Shown here: positions 1 through 4,506 of the stretch, in pieces
How positions within the stretch are numbered: position 1 is the stretch's first letter
How the letters are laid out: each line of letters opens with the position of its first letter
Source of the DNA: Accumulibacter sp.
GTDB taxonomy: Bacteria; Pseudomonadota; Gammaproteobacteria; Burkholderiales; Rhodocyclaceae
Length of the DNA stretch: 5,661 nucleotides
NCBI GenBank assembly: GCA_031274075.1
Contig: JAISQQ010000065.1
Span: 1-5,661 of the forward strand
Direction: 5' to 3'
Notes under the pieces: generated by a model
The model's input: only the letters and a program-made list of their open reading frames with translations
The model's database searches: none
What the model was told of the DNA's origin: nothing
Translations under genes and position numbers: made by a program

Positions 1-37
1 TGTAACGGCCTCGGTTCGGCAAACTTTGGCGTTATTT

Positions 38-71
38 GGCCTCCCGCCTTCGACGCTTCGGGCGGGAGGCC
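38..71. repeat. GC-rich hairpin (11-bp perfect stem)
   Basis: GGCCTCCCGCC at 38-48 is the exact reverse complement of GGCGGGAGGCC at 61-71, with a 12-base loop. Neither strand has a run of T after the stem, so it does not look like a complete intrinsic terminator. It may be the 3' end structure of an upstream transcript or a remnant of a dispersed repeat. The arms contain CCTCCCGCC, which also occurs in the palindrome at 2183-2326, so a common repeat origin is possible but not shown. Confidence 0.55.
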
Positions 72-200
72 GCGGGCTGGCTTCATCGGGAATTCACTGG
101 CCAGTTGCAAGGAGGCGCCGGCGCGGTGTACGCGAGGGTCGCCGTGCCGGTCGCGCCGCCGCCCGACGTGGCGGACTGGGTCCAGTCGGGTTTTTCGCCG

Positions 201-229
201 CTTACCCGCGCGGTACGGCGCGGTATAAT
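201..229 (+). promoter_or_regulatory. Probable sigma70 promoter of the nuclease gene (TATAAT at 224-229)
   Basis: A perfect TATAAT lies at 224-229, in the context cggTATAATg. A weak -35 candidate, CTTACC at 201-206, sits 17 bases upstream and matches the consensus at 3 of 6 positions. The box ends 6 bases before the ATG at 236, so a normal start site would fall on or next to the A of the start codon and give a leaderless mRNA. The -10 match is direct. Promoter activity and leaderless translation are inferred. Confidence 0.6.
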
Positions 230-235
230 GCCCCC

Positions 236-1063
236 ATGACCCGGCTGGCCTATACCGCTCGCAACGACGCGATTTTCAAGATGATCTTCGGCGACGGACG
301 GGACATCGACATCCTGACGGCCTTCCTCCAGGCCGCCCTCGACCTGCCCGCCGAGGACTACGAGGAAGTCACCCTCATCGATCCCCATCTCGTCCGCGAG
401 CATCCGCAAGACAAGCTCGGTATCCTGGACGTCAAGGTCAAGATGCGCTCGGGCAAGTTGGTGGATGTCGAGATTCAAATCTGCGACCAGCCGCAGATAC
501 GCGAACGCATGGTGTTTTACCTGACCCGGATGGTCAATGAACAGATCGGCCCCGGAGACGAATACTGGTCGATCAAGCGGTCGATCTGTATCCTCATTGC
601 CAACTACGTGCTGGTGCCCGAGAATGCAAGCTACCGGAATCGCTATCGCCTGTACGATCGACAGACCGGCTCGGAATTCACCGACTTGCTGGAGGTCAAT
701 ACGCTTGAACTGCCGAAACTGCCGCGGGACGAAGACGGAACGCCCCTGTGGGACTGGATGAAATTCCTGTCCGCGCATGAGAAGGAGGAACTGGAAATGC
801 TCGCCGAAAAGAATCCGCAGGTAAAGAAAGCGGTGGTCAAGCTGCTCACGCTCTCGGAAGACGAACGGACGCGGATGCTGGCCGACTCAAGGGAGATGCT
901 GCGGCGCGACATCTCCGCGCAGGTGCATGGGGCAGAACAGCGGGGGCGGGAAGAAGCGATGCTCTCGGTGGCCCGCAAGCTGCTCGACCTCGATCAGCCA
1001 GTGGATGTGATCGTCCAGGCCACGGGGCTGCCGCGGGAAGTCATCCAGTCCCTGATGCACTGA
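236..1063 (+). CDS. Rpn family recombination-promoting nuclease / putative transposase (PD-(D/E)XK)
   Basis: This is a 275-residue cytoplasmic protein of the Rpn/YhgA-like family, DNA endonucleases linked to RecA-independent recombination and, in recent E. coli work, to phage defence. The N-terminus has the family signature NDAIFKMIFGD (10-20). The nuclease core shows ILDVKVKM (63-70, Asp65) and, after a short turn, VDVEIQ (76-81, Glu79 and Gln81), the D...ExQ form of the catalytic site. FYLTRMVNEQI (94-104) is also typical. The C-terminal third (about 180-275) is charged and helical and ends in QATGLPREVIQSL (261-273), the short helix-turn-helix-like tail usual in the family. The ATG at 236 was chosen because homology-like sequence starts there and a TATAAT box lies just upstream. 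The open frame continues upstream but reads as low-complexity. No frameshift or catalytic loss is evident, so the gene looks intact. An internal start at codon 188 is annotated separately. Confidence 0.9.
   Translation: MTRLAYTARNDAIFKMIFGDGRDIDILTAFLQAALDLPAEDYEEVTLIDPHLVREHPQDKLGILDVKVKMRSGKLVDVEIQICDQPQIRERMVFYLTRMVNEQIGPGDEYWSIKRSICILIANYVLVPENASYRNRYRLYDRQTGSEFTDLLEVNTLELPKLPRDEDGTPLWDWMKFLSAHEKEELEMLAEKNPQVKKAVVKLLTLSEDERTRMLADSREMLRRDISAQVHGAEQRGREEAMLSVARKLLDLDQPVDVIVQATGLPREVIQSLMH
783..788 (+). promoter_or_regulatory. Strong internal Shine-Dalgarno inside the nuclease gene
   Basis: AGGAGG at 783-788, within AAGGAGGAA (782-790), is a full match to the anti-Shine-Dalgarno. It stands 8 bases before an in-frame ATG at 797. 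It is the strongest ribosome binding site I found in the window. It could be a by-product of the Lys-Glu-Glu codons it overlaps, but its spacing to an in-frame ATG is close to ideal. Confidence 0.6.
797..1063 (+). CDS. Candidate intragenic C-terminal product of the nuclease gene (RpnS-like antitoxin)
   Basis: This nested open frame shares the stop codon and frame of the nuclease gene. It starts at the ATG of codon 188 and gives 88 residues (MLAEKNPQVKK... to ...EVIQSLMH). It lacks the whole catalytic core (Asp65, Glu79, Gln81) and keeps only the charged helical C-terminal domain with the helix-turn-helix-like tail. The support is AGGAGG 8 bases upstream, while the full-length start has no visible ribosome binding site. 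In E. coli, rpn genes are reported to make such short C-terminal forms from internal starts, and these bind and block the toxic full-length protein. Applying that here is inference from position and ribosome binding site alone. I could not identify a clear internal promoter, so the short form would come either from one I missed or from the same mRNA. The alternative is that the site is chance or only causes ribosome pausing. Confidence 0.45.
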   Translation: MLAEKNPQVKKAVVKLLTLSEDERTRMLADSREMLRRDISAQVHGAEQRGREEAMLSVARKLLDLDQPVDVIVQATGLPREVIQSLMH

Positions 1064-1103
1064 AGTACGCATAGGCCGGGGTGAATGAAATGAACCTCGA
1101 CAA

Positions 1104-1155
1104 AAAAGCTCTGAAGACCGCGACCGGCGGATCGCATCCGCCGGTAACAGCTTTT
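1104..1155 (+). terminator. Hairpin after the nuclease gene, possible terminator
   Basis: ACCGGCGGAT (1123-1132) and ATCCGCCGGT (1136-1145) form a perfect 10-bp stem with a CGC loop, 60 bases after the nuclease stop. An outer pair, AAAAGCT (1104-1110) with AGCTTTT (1149-1155), can enclose it. On the + strand the only T run is the TTTT of the outer arm, 6 bases past the main stem, so this is a weak intrinsic terminator at best. It lies between the nuclease gene and the ribE promoter box, where it would insulate the two genes. Confidence 0.4.
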
Positions 1156-1205
1156 CCCGCCCCGCGCGGTCGCCGGCCATCCGAAAGGACATGCGGCCGG
1201 CGTGC

Positions 1206-1211
1206 TAGAAT
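1206..1211 (+). promoter_or_regulatory. Candidate -10 box of ribE (TAGAAT)
   Basis: TAGAAT matches the -10 consensus at 5 of 6 positions, 31 bases before the ribE ATG. No good -35 is seen at 16-18 bases upstream (GAAAGG at the 17-base position). The predicted leader of about 25 bases is too short for an FMN riboswitch, and I see no RFN-element sequence in 1064-1242. Confidence 0.45.
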
Positions 1212-1242
1212 GCCACTCCTTTCCATTCGACCGATCCTCGCC

Positions 1243-1848
1243 ATGTTCTCTGGAATCATTGCCGCTGTCGGGCAAATCACCCGGCTCAGTCCGCGCAACG
1301 ACGGGACGCCGGCGGTGCGTCTCACGGTCGACGCCGGCGGTCTCGGCATCGACGACGTCGCCGTCGGCGATTCGATTGCCTGCGGCGGCGTCTGCCTGAC
1401 CGTCGTCGACAAGCGCGGCCCTTGCTTTTGCGCCGACGTTTCCCCTGAAACCCTGTCCTGCACGGTGGGTCTCGACGCCCCCGGCCCGATCAACCTGGAA
1501 AAGGCGCTCCGCCTGGCCGACCTGCTCGGCGGGCATCTCGTTTCCGGGCACGTCGACGGCGTTGGCGAGGTGCTGCGCTTCGATCCCGTCGGCGACAACC
1601 GCCTGCTGGAGATTCGCGCGCCCGAGGCGCTCGCCAGGTACATTGCGCGCAAGGGATCGATCGCCGTCGACGGCGTCAGCCTGACGACCAATTCGGTCGA
1701 CGGCGCGCGCTTTTCGATCAACCTGATTCCGCACACGCTCGAAGCCACCACGCTCGGCGGCCTGCAAGCCGGCCGCCGGGTCAATCTGGAAATCGACCTG
1801 ATCGCGCGCTACTGCGAGAGGCTGCTGAACTACCGGGACGACGCCTGA
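1243..1848 (+). CDS. ribE: Riboflavin synthase, alpha chain
   Basis: RibE converts two molecules of 6,7-dimethyl-8-ribityllumazine into riboflavin and a pyrimidinedione, the last step of riboflavin synthesis, in the cytoplasm as a trimer. The 201-residue product has the two repeated lumazine-binding domains of the family. Domain 1 (about 1-95) opens with MFSGIIAAVG, followed by GDSIACGGVCLTVV (42-55) and SPETLS (67-72). Domain 2 (about 96-195) has GGHLVSGHVDGVGEV (96-110), KGSIAVDGVSLT (137-148) and IPHTLEATTLG (162-172), mirroring domain 1. The start at 1243 is set by the near-invariant MF[ST]GI N-terminus. In-frame ATG and GTG codons further upstream (for example 1210 and 1081) would add non-homologous sequence. 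No clear Shine-Dalgarno precedes the ATG. Length is normal for the family. No other rib gene lies within this window, whereas ribD and ribBA/ribH often flank ribE in betaproteobacteria. Confidence 0.96.
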   Translation: MFSGIIAAVGQITRLSPRNDGTPAVRLTVDAGGLGIDDVAVGDSIACGGVCLTVVDKRGPCFCADVSPETLSCTVGLDAPGPINLEKALRLADLLGGHLVSGHVDGVGEVLRFDPVGDNRLLEIRAPEALARYIARKGSIAVDGVSLTTNSVDGARFSINLIPHTLEATTLGGLQAGRRVNLEIDLIARYCERLLNYRDDA

Positions 1849-1868
1849 ATCCCGAGCCGATACCGTTA

Positions 1869-1900
1869 GAACCTGTTTGCGATTTTCTCTGGGAGCGCGG
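1869..1900 (+). repeat. Terminal-repeat-like sequence, copy 1 (flanked by TTA)
   Basis: The 32 bases beginning GAACCTGTTTGCGATT match the reverse complement of 2416-2447 at 28 of 32 positions. The first 21 bases also match 2117-2137 closely. It is preceded by TTA (1866-1868), a TNA triplet as at the other two copies. It may be one end of a truncated element related to the MITE at 2117-2447, or the outer left end of a larger 579-bp element. Confidence 0.65.
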
Positions 1901-1976
1901 GGCACCAGCCCCGCTTTTGACCCGCGCCATGACACTGCCGCCGCTGTTGCGGGGCGGGTGCCCCGCGCTCCCAGAG
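1887..1976. repeat. Long inverted repeat (27 of 28 bp stem)
   Basis: Positions 1887-1906 (CTCTGGGAGCGCGGGGCACC) are the exact reverse complement of 1957-1976. The stem continues inward as 1908-1914 with 1949-1955 after one mismatch, giving 27 paired of 28 around a 34-base loop. The left arm overlaps the terminal-repeat-like sequence that begins at 1869. It starts 39 bases after the ribE stop, so it may also act as a 3' end structure, but no T run follows. I regard it as a dispersed repeat of REP or MITE type. Confidence 0.7.
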
Positions 1977-2030
1977 GTGGCTCGGAGAGAGGCTTTCATG
2001 ACAGAAGACAGCCCGCAAGCCTTCCTCAAG

Positions 2031-2102
2031 CCGTCATTCCGGCGTAAGCCGGAATCCAGGAATTTGAGGTACGCACGGGGTCCCGGCTTTCGCCGGGACG
2101 AC
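2031..2102. repeat. REP doublet (two inverted palindromic units)
   Basis: Unit one contains ATTCCGGC (2036-2043), a GTAA loop and GCCGGAAT (2048-2055), preceded by CCGTC and followed by CCAGG. Unit two contains GTCCCGGC (2080-2087), a TTTC loop and GCCGGGAC (2092-2099), followed by GAC. Read on the opposite strand, unit two begins CGTCGTCCCGGCG, the same pattern as CGTCATTCCGGCG of unit one, so the two are inverted copies about 25 bases apart. Such doublets are typically moved by a RAYT (Y1 REP-associated transposase), which is not in this window. A decayed copy lies at 5355-5425. Confidence 0.75.
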
Positions 2103-2116
2103 GGGGCGGGGGTTCA

Positions 2117-2447
2117 GAACCTGTTCACGATCTTCTCTTGAACGTAAAGTCGCCCGGTGTGCGTGAAAACAGTGACGGTTCGGTAGGGCGGAAAGCGCAG
2201 CGCCTCCCGCCGGTCCTTTTCACGGCGCAACGCGCCGCACGATTTAAGGGCCGCCGAATAATAGAAGCGGCGGCTGCGCCGCCGGAGAGAACGACCGGCG
2301 GGAGGCGCTGCGCTTTCCCGCCCTACGGGGTGCGCCAATGCCAAGGCGGGCCGAAGACTCGCGCCCCAGGAAAATCACCACGACGCCAACGACGCCACAG
2401 AGTGCAATGGCCCTGCCGCGCTCCCGGAAAAGATCGTAAACAGGTTC
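2117..2447. mobile_element. MITE-like element, 331 bp, flanked by TCA
   Basis: The ends are terminal inverted repeats. The left end reads GAACCTGTTCACGATCTT (2117-2134), and the right end read from 2447 on the other strand is GAACCTGTTTACGATCTT. They agree at 19 of the first 21 positions. TCA lies directly outside both ends (2114-2116 and 2448-2450), consistent with a 3-bp TNA target duplication of the kind made by some IS5-type elements. The interior encodes no transposase; it is occupied by a long palindrome (2183-2326) and a GC-rich remainder containing a 9-base direct repeat (CCACGACGC/CAACGACGC, 2378-2395). It would therefore be non-autonomous and moved by a transposase elsewhere. The link to IS5-type transposases is inference from the 3-bp flank only. 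A larger 579-bp version starting at 1869 is an alternative reading. Confidence 0.6.
2183..2326. repeat. 144-bp palindrome nested in the MITE
   Basis: The left arm (2183-2215) starts GTAGGGCGGAAAGCGCAGCG, and the right arm (2293-2326) is its reverse complement apart from a single extra base. The space between the arms holds smaller hairpins: GGCGC/GCGCC (2224-2236) and GGCGGC/GCCGCC (2269-2283). Transcribed or single-stranded, this would fold into a very stable structure. It may be a separate repeat inserted into the MITE or the core of the MITE itself. Its GTAGGGCGG head recurs at 5623-5631. Confidence 0.75.
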
Positions 2448-2449
2448 TC

Positions 2450-2535
2450 AGAGGACAGAGGACGGAGGACAGTTCAGTTACCGGGCGCTTCGCGCTCGCA
2501 AATATTACTGTCTTCTGTCCTCTGTCTTCCGTCCT
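2450..2535. repeat. Inverted arrays of a degenerate heptamer
   Basis: On the left, CAGAGGA occurs at 2449-2455 and 2456-2462, and CGGAGGA at 2463-2469. On the right, CTGTCTT, CTGTCCT, CTGTCTT and CCGTCCT follow one another at 2508-2535. The two arrays are reverse complements: 2450-2473 pairs with 2507-2530 at 20 of 24 positions, and the four differences are all transitions that allow G-U pairs. The 33-base gap holds a GCGCTTCGCGC motif. The array ends 7 bases outside the lapD stop codon, so it would be the first structure in the lapD 3' untranslated RNA. Function unknown; a simple-sequence repeat with a role in RNA 3' ends is one possibility. Confidence 0.65.
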
Positions 2536-2542
2536 TTGACCC

Positions 2543-4483
2543 TCACGCGCGCGGCGGCGCGGTGAAGCCGCGGATGTGCGGGCCGGTGGCCGCGTCGAAT
2601 CCGGCGTCTTTCAGCGCGGCCAGTTCGCGTTCGTTGCTCACGCCTTCGGCGATGACGATGATGCCGATGTTCCTGGCGATCGCCGCCAGGCCTTTCAGGA
2701 AGGTCTGGTTGCCGAGCTGGGTGTCGAGTTCGCGCACGAAGATCGAATCGACCTTGAGGTAATCGATGCCCACGTCGTACAGGCGGCCGATTTCGCTGAA
2801 ACGGTGGCCGAAGTGTTCGATGCCGATGCGGCAGCCGACCGGCTTCAAGTCGCGGCACAGTTCGCGGAAGGCGTCGAAATGCACCAGCGCGCCGGATTCG
2901 GCGATTTCCAGCCACAGGCGCGAGGCCGAGCGGTGCGCCGCGAGCAGCGCCAGCAGTTCGCCGCGGAACGCGGGTCTTTGCAGCGAATGCGCCGAAAAGT
3001 TGATGGCCAGGCCGGGCAGATCGGGCTGGGCGTCGAGCGCGTCGAGTCCCAGCGCGACCGCGGCCAGGTCGAGCCGGCCGGTGAGCTGCAGGCGTTCGGC
3101 CTGCGGCATGAAACGTCCCGCCGGCAGCCACTCGCCGTCGGCGTCGAACTTCAGGCGCAGCGGGCATTCGTCGTGCAGCCGGAGCTCGTTGAAGCGCACC
3201 ACCGGAAAGGCGACGAGGCGGATCCAGCCGCGGTCGAGCGCGCGGATGATTTGCTCGGACCAGTCCCGCGCCGTGGACGGGGTGCTGTCGGCGTGGCGGA
3301 TGTCGATCAGGCGCAGGGCGTCGCGCCCTTCGCTTTCGCAGGCGGCGAGCGCCGCGTCGACCTGCGCCAGGATCAGCGCCGGCGCGATGCCGTGGGCAAA
3401 ACCGCCGCCGGCGATCCAGGTGGCGATGTGTTCCGACGCGGGCGCGCGGAACGCCGCCGCTTCCTGCGTCAATTGCTGTAGCAGCGGCTCGCCGATGGCT
3501 TGCGGCGCGGCGCCGGCGGGGAGCAGCAGGGCGAAATCGGCGCCGTTGAGCCGGGCGCCCAGCGCTTGTTCCTGCTGCGCGGCGAATTCGCGCAGCACCT
3601 TGCCGAAACGCTTCAGCAATTCGTCGGTCGCCTCGCGCCCGAGCGAGCGGTTGAGTTCGGCGAGACGGGCGATGCGCACGATGAACAGCGCGCCGCCCGC
3701 CGAATCCTCGTCGTGCGCGGCCTCGTGCAGGTGGGCCAGGAAATGGGCGCGGTTGGCCAGTCCGGTCAGGGTGTCGAAATTGGCCTCGCGGCGCACCGAC
3801 TCGAGCCGCGCGGCTTCTTCCTCGAACATCAGCTTGAGGCGGTTGACGGTACCGTTCATCGCCACGGCGAGCTGGCGGAGTTCGGGGACGTCGGGTTCGC
3901 CGATGGTGGTGAAGCGGCGTTCGGAAATGGCCCGGGCCTGTTGCACCACGGCGGCCAGCGGCGCTTTCAGGCGGAGCAGGATGAGCGATCCCAGGCAGCC
4001 GCCGATGAGGCATGCGATGACCAGCGCGCCGAGTATTTGCAGCGCTCCCTGCCACAGCGTCCGGTAGGCGAAGCGGCTGTGGCTGACCAGGGTGAGCGTG
4101 CCGAACTGCTTCCAGCCGTCGCTGATCTGCGCGGTTCCCGCCACGGCGCGCAGGGGCAGGCACTTGACGAACCAGCCCGGAACGTCGGGTTCGCCGTTTT
4201 CCGCGCGCCGTTCCACGAGGGTGCGCCCTGTCGGGTCGTCGACGCGGATCAGTTCGTAGTGGCCGCTGTCGAACAGCGCGCTGACCGCGAGTTCGACGGA
4301 AACCACGTCGACGCCGCGCTGGTTGAACGCCAGCGCGAGTACCGTCGCGTTATCGCTGTTCTTTTGCGACAACTGTGTCTCCAGGTAGCCGCGCGCGCTG
4401 AGCAGCGAGGCGAGGAGGCTGCCGCCCAGGGCGAGCAGCATGCTGGTGATTACGGCAAGCCAAAGCTGGCGATACATGGACAT
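2543..4483 (-). CDS. lapD: LapD-like c-di-GMP receptor (LapD/MoxY-N, HAMP, degenerate GGDEF and EAL)
   Basis: LapD is an inner-membrane receptor that binds c-di-GMP in the cytoplasm and then sequesters the protease LapG in the periplasm, so large surface adhesins stay on the cell. The 646-residue product has a membrane segment at about 8-28, a periplasmic domain at about 30-145, a second membrane segment at about 147-170, a HAMP region to about 223, a GGDEF domain at about 232-395 and an EAL domain at about 415-640. The periplasmic domain carries SDGWKQFGTL (121-130). Trp124 corresponds in position to the Trp125 that P. fluorescens LapD uses to grip LapG. The cyclase motif is degenerate (RLNGADF, 311-317). 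The EAL domain keeps INFS (494-497), LEIAES (525-530), KVD (577-579) and AEGV (612-615) but has ECP for EAL (439-441) and EHFG for DDFG (555-558), so it should bind but not cut c-di-GMP. The ATG at 4483 has GAGGAAG just upstream, 23 bases after the lapG stop. Confidence 0.92.
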   Translation of the reverse strand: MSMYRQLWLAVITSMLLALGGSLLASLLSARGYLETQLSQKNSDNATVLALAFNQRGVDVVSVELAVSALFDSGHYELIRVDDPTGRTLVERRAENGEPDVPGWFVKCLPLRAVAGTAQISDGWKQFGTLTLVSHSRFAYRTLWQGALQILGALVIACLIGGCLGSLILLRLKAPLAAVVQQARAISERRFTTIGEPDVPELRQLAVAMNGTVNRLKLMFEEEAARLESVRREANFDTLTGLANRAHFLAHLHEAAHDEDSAGGALFIVRIARLAELNRSLGREATDELLKRFGKVLREFAAQQEQALGARLNGADFALLLPAGAAPQAIGEPLLQQLTQEAAAFRAPASEHIATWIAGGGFAHGIAPALILAQVDAALAACESEGRDALRLIDIRHADSTPSTARDWSEQIIRALDRGWIRLVAFPVVRFNELRLHDECPLRLKFDADGEWLPAGRFMPQAERLQLTGRLDLAAVALGLDALDAQPDLPGLAINFSAHSLQRPAFRGELLALLAAHRSASRLWLEIAESGALVHFDAFRELCRDLKPVGCRIGIEHFGHRFSEIGRLYDVGIDYLKVDSIFVRELDTQLGNQTFLKGLAAIARNIGIIVIAEGVSNERELAALKDAGFDAATGPHIRGFTAPPRA

Positions 4484-4489
4484 GGTCGT

Positions 4490-4496
4490 CTTCCTC
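4490..4496 (-). promoter_or_regulatory. Ribosome binding site deciding the lapD start
   Basis: On the minus strand GAGGAAG ends 6 bases before the ATG at 4483. This supports that start over the upstream in-frame ATGs at 4510 and 4540, which overlap lapG and add a basic stretch lacking in LapD proteins. A second ATG two codons later (4477) is less well spaced. The site lies in the 23-base gap between the two genes. Confidence 0.7.
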
Positions 4497-4506
4497 AAAA
4501 ATCGCG

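Larger units (their letters stand above)
1..235. other. Non-coding leader region upstream of the nuclease gene
   Basis: I see no gene I can support here. An open frame on the + strand running from a TTG at 36 to a TGA at 237-239 overlaps the nuclease ATG. It has no Shine-Dalgarno, a composition dominated by Arg, Ala and Pro, and no motif I recognise. The nuclease frame itself stays open upstream to about position 26, but its translation there is an Arg/Gly/Ala-rich run unlike any Rpn N-terminus. The stretch holds one strong hairpin (38-71) and, at its end, a -10 promoter box. It could contain the remains of a decayed gene, which I cannot identify. Confidence 0.5.
1849..2542. other. Repeat-filled intergenic region between convergent ribE and lapD
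   Basis: No gene is supported in these 694 bases. Open frames exist on both strands but run through palindromes and repeat arms and show no protein motif. The region is a stack of distinct repeat types, each given its own entry: a terminal-repeat-like sequence plus hairpin (1869-1976), a REP doublet (2031-2102), a MITE-like element (2117-2447) and a heptamer array (2450-2535). Both flanking genes read into it, so insertions here would be tolerated. I found no typical stem plus T-run terminator for either gene, but several strong stem-loops could end or protect the transcripts. Confidence 0.8.

Noticed and set aside
26..235. N-terminal extension of the nuclease frame
   Set aside because: The extra 70 residues are Arg/Gly/Ala-rich with no family match, run through a hairpin, and lie upstream of the TATAAT box.
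36..239. Small + strand frame of 67 codons whose stop overlaps the nuclease ATG (ATGA)
   Set aside because: TTG start, no Shine-Dalgarno, no recognisable motif, and composition typical of chance frames in GC-rich DNA. The overlap is suggestive but not enough.
83..778. Long minus-strand frame opposite the nuclease gene
   Set aside because: Mirror of a well-supported gene; no motif and no ribosome binding site.
1064..1242. FMN riboswitch upstream of ribE
   Set aside because: The interval is short, the likely transcript start leaves about 25 bases of leader, and no RFN-element core is visible.
994..1935. Long minus-strand frames opposite ribE
   Set aside because: They overlap ribE completely, with low-complexity Arg/Ala/Gly translation. 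These are GC-rich shadow frames.
2450..2535. CRISPR array
   Set aside because: The units are 7 bases, contiguous and inverted, with no spacers.
2138..2539. 133-codon + strand frame in the repeat region
   Set aside because: Its sequence is made of palindrome arms and the heptamer array; no protein-like pattern.
2505..4163. 552-codon minus-strand frame and several + strand frames over lapD
   Set aside because: They lie in other frames of lapD, whose domain order and motifs are unambiguous. Their translations are Arg/Ala/Pro-rich.
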